A DNA stretch of 64,000 nt from Seohaeicola saemankumensis (GCF_020171285.1 NZ_JAIUZI010000010.1:186001-250000), one strand, 5' to 3'; positions 52,501-61,948 are shown, counted from the stretch's first letter. Notes: generated by a model not told the origin, from the letters alone. Numbers and translations: made by a program.

Positions 52501-53157
52501 GTGGTATTCAGACGTCGCGACCGTCGCACCCCTCTCCAGGCGGCTTCGGATTTCGTGTACCCCAGGGGCGGCTGGACGCGGGCGTTTCTTTACGTGAAAC
52601 ACCGGGTGCGGCGGCTGCCCGATACCCCCGAACGCATCGCGCGCGGGATCTGGGCCGGGGTGTTCACCACCTTCACCCCGTTCTACACCATTCACTTCCT
52701 CGTCGCCTTCCTGATCGCGCGGCTCATGCGCGGCAATATCCTCGCCGCGCTCTCGGCCACCTTCTTCGGCAATCCGCTGACCTATGTGCCGATCGGGGTG
52801 ATCTCGCTGAAAACCGGTCACTACCTGCTGGGCACCGAGTTCGACGAAAGCAATCACCGGTCGTTCGTCGGCAAATTCGCCGATGCCGGGCATGACCTCA
52901 AGAACAACCTGATCGCGCTGTTCTCCGATGCCGAGGCCGACTGGCGCGGGCTCAGCGTGTTCTTCGACGAAATCTTCTACCCCTACCTTGTCGGCGGCCT
53001 GATCCCCGGCGCCATCGCAGGCACCATCGCCTATGTGCTCAGCGTGCCGCTGATCCGCGCCTACCAGCAGCGCCGCCGGGCCAAGATCAAGGCCAAGTTC
53101 GAAGCAATCCGCAAAAAAGCCGAAGCAGAGGCTGACCTCGTCGCAAAGGCAGACTAG
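52501..53157 (+). CDS. DUF2062 membrane protein
   Basis: 218 residues from GTG 52501, which gives the family's usual start MVFRRRDRR. Features: YPRGGWTRAFLYVKHRVRRLPDTPERIARGIWAGVFTTFTPFYTIHF, then ALSATFFGNPLTYVPIG, which is the DUF2062 signature, with about three membrane segments and a lysine-rich C-terminal helix. Its function is not established. It lies between spoT and pdxJ as in many related genomes. Confidence 0.9.
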   Translation: MVFRRRDRRTPLQAASDFVYPRGGWTRAFLYVKHRVRRLPDTPERIARGIWAGVFTTFTPFYTIHFLVAFLIARLMRGNILAALSATFFGNPLTYVPIGVISLKTGHYLLGTEFDESNHRSFVGKFADAGHDLKNNLIALFSDAEADWRGLSVFFDEIFYPYLVGGLIPGAIAGTIAYVLSVPLIRAYQQRRRAKIKAKFEAIRKKAEAEADLVAKAD

Positions 53158-53190
53158 TGTCGGCGCCGATGGCAGTGAAGGAGACGTGCG

Positions 53191-53937
53191 ATGCCTGACA
53201 ACAGCTTGCGGCTGGGGGTGAATATCGACCATGTGGCCACCGTGCGCAACGCGCGTGGCAGCGCCTATCCGGACCCGCTGCGCGCGGCGCGCATCGCCCA
53301 GGAGGCCGGCGCCGACGGCATCACCGCCCACCTGCGCGAAGACCGCCGCCACATCTCGGATGCCGACATCGACGGGCTGATGGAGGTGCTCAGCGTGCCG
53401 CTCAACTTCGAAATGGCGGCGACCCCGGAAATGCAGGCCATCGCCCTGCGCCACAAACCGCACGCGGTCTGCGTCGTGCCGGAAAAACGCGAGGAACGCA
53501 CCACCGAAGGCGGGCTCGAAGTCGCGCGCGAGGAGAACCGGCTCGCCCATTTCATCGCGCCCCTGCGCGAGGCCGGTTGCCGGGTGTCGATTTTCATCGC
53601 CGCCGATCAGCGCCAGATCGAGGCCGCGCACCGGATCGGCGCGCAGGTCATCGAACTGCACACCGGCGCCTATTGCGACGCCCACGCCGAAGGCCGGTTC
53701 GCCGATCGCGACGCCGAACTGGAAAGCCTGCGCGAGATGTCCGCCTTCGCCCATGCGCTGGGGCTCGAGGTCCACGCCGGCCACGGGCTGACCTACGACA
53801 CCGTCCAGTCCATCGCCGCCTTTCCGGAGGTGCGCGAACTCAACATCGGCCACTTCCTGATCGGCGAGGCGATCTTTCGCGGTCTCACCCCCGCCATCGC
53901 CGAAATGCGCCGCCTGATGGACGAGGCCCGCGCATGA
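53191..53937 (+). CDS. pdxJ: Pyridoxine 5'-phosphate synthase
   Basis: 248 residues. It condenses 1-deoxyxylulose 5-phosphate with 3-amino-2-oxopropyl phosphate to form vitamin B6 phosphate. TIM-barrel motifs: [55 protein letters not shown] and [18 protein letters not shown]. Good ribosome site (AAGGAGA). acpS follows after two A/T-rich hairpins. Confidence 0.97.
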   Translation: MPDNSLRLGVNIDHVATVRNARGSAYPDPLRAARIAQEAGADGITAHLREDRRHISDADIDGLMEVLSVPLNFEMAATPEMQAIALRHKPHAVCVVPEKREERTTEGGLEVAREENRLAHFIAPLREAGCRVSIFIAADQRQIEAAHRIGAQVIELHTGAYCDAHAEGRFADRDAELESLREMSAFAHALGLEVHAGHGLTYDTVQSIAAFPEVRELNIGHFLIGEAIFRGLTPAIAEMRRLMDEARA

Positions 53938-53947
53938 CCCCCCGCGC

Positions 53948-53993
53948 CGTTTTCTTTGAAAGAAAACGCGCCGGAATTTTTCAAAAATTCCGG
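53948..53993. repeat. Double A/T-rich hairpin between pdxJ and acpS
   Basis: Hairpin 1 is CGTTTTCTTT-G-AAAGAAAACG (53948-53968). Hairpin 2 is CCGGAATTTTT-C-AAAAATTCCGG (53971-53993), with perfect 11-bp arms. The only similar structure in the window is at 58710-58758. It lies within an operon, so it may attenuate or stabilise mRNA rather than end it. Confidence 0.8.
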
Positions 53994-54004
53994 GCCCTGC
54001 CGCG

Positions 54005-54451
54005 ATGATCCTCGGCATCGGCACCGATCTGGCAAATATCGACCGGATTCAGGGCACGCTGGACCGGTTCGGCGACCGGTTCCGCAACCGTGTCTTCACC
54101 GAGATCGAGCAGACCAAGGCGGAACGCCGCAAGGACACCGCCGGCACCTACGCCAAGCGCTGGGCCGCCAAGGAGGCCTGCTCCAAGGCGCTGGGCACCG
54201 GCCTGCGGATGGGCATCGCGTGGAAGGATATGGCCGTGACCAACCTGCGGACCGGTCAGCCGGTCATGCATGTCACCGGCTGGGCCGCCGAGCGGCTCAA
54301 GGAGATGACCCCGCCCGGCCACGAGGCGATCATTCACGTCACCCTGACCGACGATCACCCCTGGGCGCAGGCCTTTGTCGTGATCGAGGCGCGGCCCCTG
54401 GCCGATCCCGATGTCACCGGGTTGACTTACCCCAACCCGCCCCGCATGTAG
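54005..54451 (+). CDS. acpS: Holo-[acyl-carrier-protein] synthase
   Basis: 148 residues. It transfers the phosphopantetheine arm from CoA to acyl carrier protein. Motifs: [14 protein letters not shown] (Mg-binding Asp), [14 protein letters not shown] and [15 protein letters not shown] (catalytic WAAKE). Slightly longer than the E. coli protein through a C-terminal tail ([18 protein letters not shown]). Part of the pdxJ-acpS-lepB-rnc-era cluster. Confidence 0.97.
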   Translation: MILGIGTDLANIDRIQGTLDRFGDRFRNRVFTEIEQTKAERRKDTAGTYAKRWAAKEACSKALGTGLRMGIAWKDMAVTNLRTGQPVMHVTGWAAERLKEMTPPGHEAIIHVTLTDDHPWAQAFVVIEARPLADPDVTGLTYPNPPRM

Positions 54452-54487
54452 CGCCCGAAACCTCTGAACCGGATGGGAGAGACCCGC

Positions 54488-55324
54488 ATGGCCGCCAAAG
54501 CCAAACAAGGAAACGCCGTTTGGGAGACGATCAAGACCATCGTCTACGCCCTGCTGATTGCCGGTGTCTTCCGCACGCTGTTCTTCCAGCCGTTCTGGAT
54601 TCCCTCCGGCTCGATGAAGGAAACCCTGCTGATCGGCGATTTCCTCTTCGTCAACAAGATGGCCTATGGCTATTCCTACGCCTCCTGTCCCAGCCTGATC
54701 ATCCCCCGTGTCGGCCTCAACGTCGATGCCGAGGACATCTGCGGTTTCCTCAAGGGCGACAACAAGCGTCTGCTCGCCTCCGACCCCGAGCGCGGCGATG
54801 TCGTGGTCTTTCGCCACCCGGTGTCGGGCCGCGACTTCATCAAGCGGCTGACCGGCCTGCCCGGCGACCGCATCCAGATGAAGAACGGCGTGCTGCACAT
54901 CAACGGCGAGGCCGTCAAGCTGCAGGATGACGGCGTCTTCGAGGAAGTCTTTGCGCCCCAGGGCCCGCAGGGCTCCCCCCCGCGCTGCGAGAACGGTCCG
55001 GTCGGCGCCGGCGGCATCTGCGAAAAGTCGCGCCAGATCGAAACCCTGCCCAATGGCGTGTCCCATACCATCCTGAACATCGGAACCCAGGGATCGGACA
55101 ACACCAACGTCTATGTCGTGCCCGAGGGGCATTATTTCTTCATGGGCGACAACCGCGACAACTCCAGCGATTCGCGCCTGCCGCAGATCGCCGGCGGTGT
55201 CGGCTACGTCCCCTTCGAAAACCTGATCGGCCGCGCCGACCGCATCATGTTCTCTTCCGCCGGCCGCTCGATGCTGTTCTTCTGGACATGGCGCGGCGAC
55301 CGCTTCTTCAAGGCGGTCAACTGA
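54488..55324 (+). CDS. lepB: Signal peptidase I, canonical copy
   Basis: 278 residues from ATG 54488 (GGGAGAG upstream). One N-terminal membrane segment (about 15-33), then the catalytic Ser42 in IPSGSMKETLLIGD and Lys119 in FIKRLTGLPGDRI, with FMGDNRDNSSDSR near the end. It removes signal peptides of exported proteins on the periplasmic face. It contains an insert with paired cysteines (SCPSL, EDICGF, PRCENG, GGICEK) characteristic of rhodobacteral LepB. The second lepB starts 10 bases later. Confidence 0.97.
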   Translation: MAAKAKQGNAVWETIKTIVYALLIAGVFRTLFFQPFWIPSGSMKETLLIGDFLFVNKMAYGYSYASCPSLIIPRVGLNVDAEDICGFLKGDNKRLLASDPERGDVVVFRHPVSGRDFIKRLTGLPGDRIQMKNGVLHINGEAVKLQDDGVFEEVFAPQGPQGSPPRCENGPVGAGGICEKSRQIETLPNGVSHTILNIGTQGSDNTNVYVVPEGHYFFMGDNRDNSSDSRLPQIAGGVGYVPFENLIGRADRIMFSSAGRSMLFFWTWRGDRFFKAVN

Positions 55325-55334
55325 GGCGCCGCAG

Positions 55335-56372
55335 ATGACCCCGGCCGGCCTGTTGCGAAGCCTGATCCGCGACGGGCTGGACTGGTCGGGCCACAGCCCG
55401 CGCGGCCGCTACGTGGCGGTAACGGTGATGACCTGGCTGTTGCTGGCTCTGTTCGCCGCCACCCGCCTGCCCGGCGACCTGCCGCGCGCGCTGGACGCCG
55501 CGATCATTCTCGCGGCGGCGGGCGCCCAGGTCCTGTGCCTTGGATACGTGATGCGCCGCCTCTCGGACGCGGGGCGCCCCGGCTGGTTGTTCTTTCTTGC
55601 CCCCTTGCCGCTGATCGGCTTTCTGCTGGCGCTCTACCTGATGTTTGCCCGCTCGGCTGAGACCGCCGCGCGCCCTGGCCGGATCACGCGGCTTGCCGGA
55701 CAGGGGCTGGCCTGCCTGATCGGCCTGTTCGTCGCCTCCCGGATCCTGTGGGATGCGCATTGGATCCCCAGCGGATCGATGAAACCGACGCTGCTGGTGG
55801 GCGACTACATGGTCGCGCTGCGCACGCGCGATGCCGCCCGTGGCGACGTGGTCACCTTTCTCAGCGATCTCGACGGGCAGCTCTATGTCAAACGGCTGAT
55901 CGGCCTGCCCGGCGACCGGGTGCGGATGCAGGACGGCGTGCTGCATATCAACGGCGCCGCCGTGACCCTGTCCGACGCGGGCAGCTTCCACGAACCCGCC
56001 GGCCCGCAGGGCGCCCTCGGTCTCTTCCCGCGCTGCGCCAACGACGTTCCGGGGCCGGGCGGGATCTGCGAAAAAGCGCGGCAGACCGAAACCCTGCCCG
56101 GCGGCGTGACCTACGACATCCTGAACATCGGCACCCAGAGCACCGACGACACGCCCGCCATCGACGTCCCGCCGGGACATTACTTCGTGCTGGGCGACAA
56201 CCTCGACAATTCCAACGACTCCCGCATCCCCCGGTCCGCCGGCGGCATGGGGCTGGTCCCGGCGGAAAACATGCGCGGGCGCGCCTCGATGGTGGTGTTT
56301 TCCTCTTCCGGGCGCTATCTGCAGGACGTCACATCGTGGCGCCGGGACCGGTACTTCAAGAGGATCCAATGA
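55335..56372 (+). CDS. Second signal peptidase I fused to an N-terminal DUF805-like membrane domain
   Basis: 345 residues. The first about 125 residues contain four membrane segments and the DUF805 hallmark [14 protein letters not shown] (about 74-87). The rest is a full signal peptidase I: last anchor about 123-138, Ser148 in [15 protein letters not shown], Lys186 in [13 protein letters not shown], and [15 protein letters not shown]. Catalytic residues are intact. It arose from duplication of lepB next door (shared PRC...GGIC.K.RQ.ETLP.GV block). Substrate preference unknown. ATGA overlap with rnc. Confidence 0.92.
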   Translation: MTPAGLLRSLIRDGLDWSGHSPRGRYVAVTVMTWLLLALFAATRLPGDLPRALDAAIILAAAGAQVLCLGYVMRRLSDAGRPGWLFFLAPLPLIGFLLALYLMFARSAETAARPGRITRLAGQGLACLIGLFVASRILWDAHWIPSGSMKPTLLVGDYMVALRTRDAARGDVVTFLSDLDGQLYVKRLIGLPGDRVRMQDGVLHINGAAVTLSDAGSFHEPAGPQGALGLFPRCANDVPGPGGICEKARQTETLPGGVTYDILNIGTQSTDDTPAIDVPPGHYFVLGDNLDNSNDSRIPRSAGGMGLVPAENMRGRASMVVFSSSGRYLQDVTSWRRDRYFKRIQ

Positions 56373-57052
56373 AACTGTCAGCCGAAATGCGCGCCTTCGA
56401 GGGCCGGATCGGACATCGCTTTGCCCGGCCCGACCTGCTGGTGCGGGCGCTGACCCACGGGTCGATTTCTTCGCCCACCCGGCCCGACAACCAGCGGCTG
56501 GAATTCCTCGGCGACCGGGTGCTGGGGCTGGTGCTGGCGACCGCGCTGCTCGAGGACGACAAACAGGCGACCGAAGGCCAGCTCGCCCCGCGCTTCAACG
56601 CGCTGGTACGCAAGGAAACCTGCGCCGACGTCGCCCGCCAGATCGACATTGGCGCGGTGCTGAAACTGGGCCGCTCCGAAATGCTCTCGGGCGGGCGCCG
56701 CAAACAGGCGCTGCTGGGCGACGCGATGGAAGCGGTGATCGCCGCCGTCTACAAGGACGCCGGGTTCGAGGCCGCCCGCGACATGATCCTGCGGCTCTGG
56801 GGCAAACGCATCGCGCAAGTAGAGGCCGACGCCCGCGACGCCAAGACCGCGCTGCAGGAATGGGCGCAGGCGCAGGGCCAGAACCCACCGGCCTATGTCG
56901 AACTCTCGCGCACCGGTCCCGATCATGCCCCGGTCTTCACCGTCGCCGCCCGGCTCGACGACGGACGCGAGGCGCAGGCCAGCGCAGGTTCGAAACGGCA
57001 GGCCGAACAGGCCGCCGCCAAGGCGCTTCTGGCCCGGCTCGAGATCGGCTGA
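56369..57052 (+). CDS. rnc: Ribonuclease III
   Basis: 227 residues from ATG 56369. It cleaves double-stranded RNA, including rRNA precursors. The nuclease domain has [17 protein letters not shown] (signature with Glu/Asp) and [18 protein letters not shown]; the double-stranded RNA-binding domain is about 155-225 ([23 protein letters not shown]... [14 protein letters not shown]). The 4-base overlap with the second lepB shows coupling. Downstream era is separated by the inserted leftward BCCT unit. Confidence 0.97.
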   Translation: MKLSAEMRAFEGRIGHRFARPDLLVRALTHGSISSPTRPDNQRLEFLGDRVLGLVLATALLEDDKQATEGQLAPRFNALVRKETCADVARQIDIGAVLKLGRSEMLSGGRRKQALLGDAMEAVIAAVYKDAGFEAARDMILRLWGKRIAQVEADARDAKTALQEWAQAQGQNPPAYVELSRTGPDHAPVFTVAARLDDGREAQASAGSKRQAEQAAAKALLARLEIG

Positions 57053-57056
57053 CCGC

Positions 57057-57152
57057 TCAGGGGTCGGGCCGGCTCGCCAGCCAGACCAGGAACCCCAGGT
57101 AGGCAAAAACCCCCAGGTTCAGCACCGTATCCATCAGCGACCCGATCATCAT
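57057..57152 (-). CDS. 31-residue single-span membrane protein coupled to the BCCT transporter
   Basis: A very short frame from ATG 57152 to TGA at 57057, MMIGSLMDTVLNLGVF followed by AYLGFLVWLASRPDP. One membrane segment with a short polar tail. Its ATG overlaps the BCCT stop (ATGA at 57149-57152), the same coupling seen between real genes throughout the window. A small partner subunit for the transporter, comparable in idea to MetS of the MetPS system, is the likely role, but this is inference. Too short for family assignment. Confidence 0.65.
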   Translation of the reverse strand: MMIGSLMDTVLNLGVFAYLGFLVWLASRPDP

Positions 57153-58633
57153 TCCCGTCCCTCCCGCCGCAGCGCCCGGAACAGGCAGATCACCAGCACC
57201 GGCGTGATGAACACAAAGGCCATCGCCGCCACCGCGATCACCGACCGCACCAGCCCGACATCCCCTACCAGCACCATCGCCAGCCCCAGCGCGCCCAGGA
57301 TCGCGCCCCAGACCGTGCGCACCCGCACCGACGGGTTCTCGTCGCCGCCGGTGGCAAACATCGCCAGCACGAACCCCGCGCTGACCACGCTGGTCACGAT
57401 GAAGAGGAACGCCGCCACGATGGTCGCCCCCTGTGTCAGCCACGCCAGCGGGAACCGGTCGAGCAGGGCGAATGTGGTGGCGTCCAGATCGCTGCGGTTC
57501 ACCTCCGCCAGCGTTCCGTCCCGGTGCAGGATGTCGAAAAATCCCAGGCCCCCGAACACCCCGAACCACAGGATCGAAAACAGCGTCGGCGCCAGGATCA
57601 CACCGGCCAGGAATTCGCGCAGGGTCCGCCCGCGCGAAATCCGCGCGATGAACACCCCGACAAACGGCGACCACGCCAGCCACCAGATCATGTAGTTCAG
57701 CGTCCAGGCCTCGAACCAGTCGACGATCTCCCGCCCCATGAACTCGGCGGTCGTAAACCCGGCCGGCACCACGTAAAAGACATAGCGCCCGAACCCCGAC
57801 ACGATACCGTTCATCAGCGACGCCGTGGGGCCCACGATCAGCAGGTACAGCATCAACCCGATCGCGATCTTCATCGCCAGGTCCGACAGTCGCGCCATGC
57901 CATCGCCCAGATCGCGCCGCAGCGGGATGAAAAACGCCACGCAGATCGCCACAAACACCGGATAGGTCAGATGCTGCGGCGCCAGCCCGTCGATCAGCCC
58001 GGCCAGCCCGGTGCGCACTTGGAACACACCCATCGCCAGCGACCCGGCCAGCCCGACCGCGATGGCGAAGATCGCCATCAGGTCAAACAGCCAGCCCAAC
58101 GTGCGGGTCCAGCGCTGCTCGCCCAGCGAATCGATTAGCGGCGCGCTCAGCAGAAACGGCCGCCCGCGCCGAAAGGCGAAATAGGCAATGACCAGCCCGA
58201 CCATCCCATAGATCGCCCAGGCGTGAAATCCCCAGTTCAGATAGGTCATGAACATCGCGTATTCTGCCGCCGGCTGACGGTCGGTATGGCGGCTCAGCGT
58301 GTCGAAATGGGTCAGCGGTTCCGCCGCGCCATAGAACAGCAGGCCAACACCCATCCCGGCGGCAAACAGCATGGCAATCCACGCCGGCGTCGAAAACTCG
58401 GGACGCGCATCGTCGGGACCCAGTCGAACGTCTCCGAACCGCGACAGCCCCAGAAAGATCGCCGCGAACAACAGCGCGCTGGCCTCCAGCATGATGAACC
58501 AGCCCCGGCTGGCAAACTGCGCCGACACCACCCGCGCCGCCAGCGCCCCCAACCCCTGCGGATCGACAATCCCCCACAGCGCCACAGCGCCGCTGAGGGC
58601 CAGCGCAACAACAAGAAGCGGGTTCGTTTGCAT
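57149..58633 (-). CDS. BCCT-family betaine/carnitine/choline-type transporter
   Basis: 494 residues with about 12 membrane segments. BCCT signatures are clear: FAAGMGVGLLFYGAAEPLTHF (glycine stretch of TM3), NWGFHAWAIYGMVGLVIAYFAFRRG, and WTLNYMIWWLAWSPFVGVFIARISRGRTLREF (tryptophan motif of TM8 and the EM-helix region). It imports quaternary ammonium compounds with Na+ or H+. There is no long osmosensory C-terminal tail, so constitutive or catabolic uptake is more likely than osmoregulation. Leftward insertion between rnc and era. Confidence 0.95.
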   Translation of the reverse strand: MQTNPLLVVALALSGAVALWGIVDPQGLGALAARVVSAQFASRGWFIMLEASALLFAAIFLGLSRFGDVRLGPDDARPEFSTPAWIAMLFAAGMGVGLLFYGAAEPLTHFDTLSRHTDRQPAAEYAMFMTYLNWGFHAWAIYGMVGLVIAYFAFRRGRPFLLSAPLIDSLGEQRWTRTLGWLFDLMAIFAIAVGLAGSLAMGVFQVRTGLAGLIDGLAPQHLTYPVFVAICVAFFIPLRRDLGDGMARLSDLAMKIAIGLMLYLLIVGPTASLMNGIVSGFGRYVFYVVPAGFTTAEFMGREIVDWFEAWTLNYMIWWLAWSPFVGVFIARISRGRTLREFLAGVILAPTLFSILWFGVFGGLGFFDILHRDGTLAEVNRSDLDATTFALLDRFPLAWLTQGATIVAAFLFIVTSVVSAGFVLAMFATGGDENPSVRVRTVWGAILGALGLAMVLVGDVGLVRSVIAVAAMAFVFITPVLVICLFRALRREGRE

Positions 58634-58862
58634 CAGGGGTCCTTTCCACGGGGCACGGGCCCAAACCTAGCCGCAATCGCCCCCCCAAGGCGACCCCCCC
58701 TCGCGGCCCAAAAATCTTAGCATAAGATTTTTGCCAAGAATTTTTGACAAAAATTCTTCGCCGCTGCGCCGCAACCGGCGTGCGCCCTGCGCGCCGTTCA
58801 AGCCTAGCCTTGGGGCGGGAAATCCTGTAACCCCGCCGGATCGCAACCCTTGGATGCTTCTC
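58634..58862. promoter_or_regulatory. Divergent region between the BCCT transporter and era, with double hairpin
   Basis: 229 bases. Contains the double hairpin element at 58710-58758. The era ribosome binding site and promoter must lie in 58760-58860, although no clear elements are seen. The era frame is open from 58731 but homologues start at 58863. Confidence 0.4.
58710..58758. repeat. Double A/T-rich hairpin upstream of era
   Basis: Hairpin 1: AAAAATCTTA-GCA-TAAGATTTTT (58710-58732). Hairpin 2: AAGAATTTTT-GAC-AAAAATTCTT (58736-58758). Same architecture and the shared core GAATTTTT/AAAAATTC as 53948-53993. Confidence 0.8.
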
Positions 58863-59768
58863 ATGACGACACGTGCCGGATTCATCGCCCTGATCGGAGA
58901 GCCCAACGCGGGCAAGTCCACGCTGCTCAACCGCATGGTCGGGGCCAAGGTCTCGATCGTGACGCACAAGGTGCAGACCACCCGCGCCCGCATCCGCGGC
59001 GTCGCGATGGAGGGTGACAGCCAGCTGGTCTTCGTCGACACGCCCGGCCTGTTCCGCCCCCGCCGCCGTCTGGACCGCGCCATGGTGGCGGCGGCCTGGG
59101 GCGGCGCCTCGGACGCCGACATCGTCGTGCTGCTGATCGAGGCGCACCGTGGCATCACCGAGGGCGTCGAAACCATCCTCGACGGGCTGCAGGACATCGG
59201 CCAGGGCCGCACCGTGGCGCTCGCGATCAACAAGATCGACCGGGTCAAATCCGAGGCGCTGCTGCGCCTGGCCAAGGATCTCAATGACCGCTACCCCTTT
59301 GCCGAGACCTTCATGATCTCCGCCGAAAAGGGCTACGGCGTTGACGACATGCGCAAATGGCTGGCCGCCCGCCTGCCCGAAAGCCCGTGGCTCTACCCCG
59401 AGGACCAGATCGCAGACCTGCCGATGCGGATGATCGCCGCCGAAATGACCCGCGAGAAACTCACCCTGCGCCTGCACCAGGAGCTGCCCTACCAGCTGAC
59501 CGTGGAAACCGAGAACTGGGAAGAGCGCAAGGACGGCACCGCCCGCATCGACCAGGTGATCTACGTCGCCCGTGACGGTCACAAGGGCATCCTGCTGGGC
59601 CACAAGGGCGAAACCATCAAGGCGGTCAGCCAGGCCGCCCGCGCCGAGCTGGAGGATTTCCTGGGCCGCAAGGTGCATCTCTTCCTGCAGGTCAAGGTGC
59701 GCCCGAACTGGCTCGACGAGGCCGAACGCTATACCGAGATGGGTCTCGATTTCTCGGACGGCAACTGA
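58863..59768 (+). CDS. era: GTPase Era
   Basis: 301 residues from ATG 58863; ATG 58854 is an alternative. It binds the 16S rRNA 3' end and aids 30S maturation. G1 GEPNAGKSTLLN, G2 region KVQTTRARIRG, G3 DTPGLF, G4 NKIDRV and G5 SAEKGYGVDD are in order. The KH domain follows (about 205-295), with YVARDGHKGILLGHKGETIK. A normal G4 and KH loop suggest full function. Confidence 0.97.
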   Translation: MTTRAGFIALIGEPNAGKSTLLNRMVGAKVSIVTHKVQTTRARIRGVAMEGDSQLVFVDTPGLFRPRRRLDRAMVAAAWGGASDADIVVLLIEAHRGITEGVETILDGLQDIGQGRTVALAINKIDRVKSEALLRLAKDLNDRYPFAETFMISAEKGYGVDDMRKWLAARLPESPWLYPEDQIADLPMRMIAAEMTREKLTLRLHQELPYQLTVETENWEERKDGTARIDQVIYVARDGHKGILLGHKGETIKAVSQAARAELEDFLGRKVHLFLQVKVRPNWLDEAERYTEMGLDFSDGN

Positions 59769-59867
59769 GCGGCCCCGGTCTCGCCTGGCCCCGCCGCAGA
59801 GGGCGGTCCGCGCCCCCCGGCTGCCGAAATGCGGGCGGACCCGCGCAAAACGGCTGACACGCCGGCC

Positions 59868-59915
59868 TTTCATCTCTTCTCAAATACTCCCGCCGGAGGC
59901 CTCCGCCCTTGCCGC
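59868..59915 (+). repeat. TTTCATCTCTTC intergenic element, copy 5 (shortened)
   Basis: TTTCATCTCTTCTCAAATAC, then TCCCGCCGGAGGC; the GGGGGCAGCGCCCCC half is replaced by a different GC-rich sequence. It lies between era and the DUF1491 gene. Confidence 0.6.
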
Positions 59916-59942
59916 CCGGCATTCCGCCGCTAATCTGGATTC

Positions 59943-60272
59943 ATGACCGCACTCGTCGCCGCCTTCTGGGTCCAGGCCTATCTGACCCGCCTGCGCCTGC
60001 AGGAGATCCCCGCATTCGTCACCTCGCACGGGGACAACGATGCTGGCGCGGTGCTGATCAAGATCAACACGCTGGACGGGCAGGCCCGCGCCTTCCAGCG
60101 CGGCTATGACCTGGCCACCGGAAACCGCCGCTGGGTCGAACTGATCGCCGGCGCCGAACCAGAGGTCGACGCCGCCATCCGCCGCCAGATCGAATTTGAC
60201 CCCGACCTCTGGGTGATCGAGGTCGAAGACCGGCAGGGCCGCACCCTGCTCGACGATCCCGGCCTCGACTGA
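59943..60272 (+). CDS. DUF1491 family protein
   Basis: 109 residues. The family pattern is plain: [43 protein letters not shown], then [26 protein letters not shown] cytoplasmic protein restricted mainly to alphaproteobacteria and of unknown function. It ends 2 bases before the recO start, so the two are co-expressed. Confidence 0.9.
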   Translation: MTALVAAFWVQAYLTRLRLQEIPAFVTSHGDNDAGAVLIKINTLDGQARAFQRGYDLATGNRRWVELIAGAEPEVDAAIRRQIEFDPDLWVIEVEDRQGRTLLDDPGLD

Positions 60273-60274
60273 CG

Positions 60275-61000
60275 ATGGACTGGCGCGACCGGGGCATCCT
60301 GCTCAGCACCCGCAGGCATGGCGAAACATCGGCCATCATCGAGGTCTTCACCGCCACCCACGGCCGCCACGCCGGTGTCGTGCGCGGCGGCACCAGCCGC
60401 AAGATCGCGCCGATCCTCCAGCCCGGCGCCCAGCTCGACCTGACCTGGCGCGCCCGGCTCGAGGACCACATCGGCAGCTACCAGGTCGAACCGCTGCGCA
60501 GCCGCGCCGCCGCCGCGCTGTCGGGGCGGCTGGCGCTGGCCGGGCTCAACGCGGTCACCGCGCTCCTCTCCTTCTGCCTGCCCGAACGCGAACCCCACGC
60601 CGCCCTCTACCGGCGCAGCGAACAGCTGCTCGACCTCCTGGGCCAGGACGAGATCTGGCCGCTCGCCTACCTGCAATGGGAACTGGCCCTGCTCGATGAG
60701 ATGGGCTTCGGCCTCGACCTCGGCGAATGCGCCGCCACCGGCACCGCCGACGACCTGATCTATGTCTCGCCGAAATCGGGCCGCGCGGTGTCGCGGGCGG
60801 GGGCGGGCGACTGGGCCGACCGGCTGCTGCCGCTGCCGCCCTGCCTGCTGGGGCAGGGCGACGCGCCCGACGCCGAGATCCTGACCGCGCTCTCCACCAC
60901 CGGCTATTTCCTCGAACACCGCCTCGCGCCGTCGCTGGGCCACAAACCCCTGCCCGAGGCGCGCGTGCGCCTGCTCGCGGCCCTTACGCGGCGGCTGTGA
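60275..61000 (+). CDS. recO: DNA repair protein RecO
   Basis: 241 residues. The N-terminal OB fold ([37 protein letters not shown]) and the helical remainder ([40 protein letters not shown]) are typical. It loads RecA on SSB-coated single-stranded DNA with RecR. The zinc-site cysteines of some RecO proteins are reduced here (one Cys in GECAATG). Its 3' end overlaps the convergent META gene by 17 bases. Confidence 0.94.
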   Translation: MDWRDRGILLSTRRHGETSAIIEVFTATHGRHAGVVRGGTSRKIAPILQPGAQLDLTWRARLEDHIGSYQVEPLRSRAAAALSGRLALAGLNAVTALLSFCLPEREPHAALYRRSEQLLDLLGQDEIWPLAYLQWELALLDEMGFGLDLGECAATGTADDLIYVSPKSGRAVSRAGAGDWADRLLPLPPCLLGQGDAPDAEILTALSTTGYFLEHRLAPSLGHKPLPEARVRLLAALTRRL

Positions 61001-61373
61001 ACAGCATCTCGCGCCCCGCCTCGTTGCGCAGGATCAGCGTGCCGCCCGAAACCTCGGATTCCGTCATCTCCGACAGCGCCTTGAAAAACGCCGCCTCGGC
61101 CTTCAGATCCGGGCAGGCCATCCGCGTCGACATCACCTGTCCCACGTCGAACCACGGATAGGGCGTCGTCATCACCCCCGAATACCGGTTGCAGGGTCCG
61201 TCGCCGGCGATCTTGCCGGGCTCCGGGAAACTCAGCGTGGCGCGGGCCTCAAAGGCCGCGCCATCCAGCTCGCTCAGAACCCAGACCTGCCCGGCACCGC
61301 CATAGGCGGCCACGGTCTCATCCTTGCTGCACATTCCCAGCCCCAGCAAAGCGATCAGCAAAAGCAATTTCAT
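60984..61373 (-). CDS. META-domain (HslJ-like) lipoprotein
   Basis: 129 residues from ATG 61373. Lipobox LLGLGMC (Cys 15), then a META domain: [38 protein letters not shown] and [21 protein letters not shown], the conserved heat-shock HslJ pattern with a likely disulfide between the C of DGPCNRY and of MACPDL. Envelope protein of unknown role, linked to stress or antibiotic tolerance in other bacteria. Convergent overlap with recO. Confidence 0.9.
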   Translation of the reverse strand: MKLLLLIALLGLGMCSKDETVAAYGGAGQVWVLSELDGAAFEARATLSFPEPGKIAGDGPCNRYSGVMTTPYPWFDVGQVMSTRMACPDLKAEAAFFKALSEMTESEVSGGTLILRNEAGREMLFTAAA

Positions 61374-61459
61374 GAAGGACAGGATGCCACGGGCACAGGG
61401 GTTGCACAATCGCCGCCCAGCCCCTCAGATACGGCGAACCCCGCAGACAGGAGCCCCCA

Positions 61460-61948
61460 ATGGCCGATTTCACCGAGATCCGCAAAGGCGAGATCAAGCT
61501 GCCCTTTGACCCCGCCGACCGGGGCGAGGCGACGGTCAGCTTCATCGGCCATATCCGCTCCGACTGGTCCAGGGGGCACGGGCCGCGCAATGTCGGACAG
61601 GCGCGCGGCATGGGCGGCGGCAACGCCCGGATCGAACTGCGCCCCGGCTATGCGCCGGGGCTGACCGGCCTCGCGGTCGGTCAGGTGATCTGGGTGCTCT
61701 ACTGGATGGACAAGGCCCGGCGCGACCTGATCGTGCAGGCGCCACGCCATGCCGACGGGCTGCGCGGCACCTTTGCCCTGCGCTCGCCTGTGCGCCCCAA
61801 CCCGGTGTCGATGTCCGCCGTCCGCATCACCGCGCTGGACATGGACAGCGGGGTGATCGGCATCGACGCCACCGATGCCTTTGACGGCACCCCGGTGGTC
61901 GACATCAAACCGATGCTCGACACCGTCGATATCCCGCCGCCCGCCTGA
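61460..61948 (+). CDS. trmO: tRNA (t6A37-N6)-methyltransferase TrmO (TsaA family)
   Basis: 162 residues. The TsaA/TrmO beta-barrel: SFIGHIRSDWSRG, ARIELRPGYAPGLTGLAVGQVIWVLYWMDKARRDLIVQ, and GTFALRSPVRPNPVSMSAVRI with DGTPVVDIKP, the SAM- and substrate-binding motifs of the family. It would N6-methylate threonylcarbamoyl-adenosine at tRNA position 37. Shorter than E. coli TrmO because the C-terminal extension is missing, as in many homologues. Confidence 0.9.
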   Translation: MADFTEIRKGEIKLPFDPADRGEATVSFIGHIRSDWSRGHGPRNVGQARGMGGGNARIELRPGYAPGLTGLAVGQVIWVLYWMDKARRDLIVQAPRHADGLRGTFALRSPVRPNPVSMSAVRITALDMDSGVIGIDATDAFDGTPVVDIKPMLDTVDIPPPA

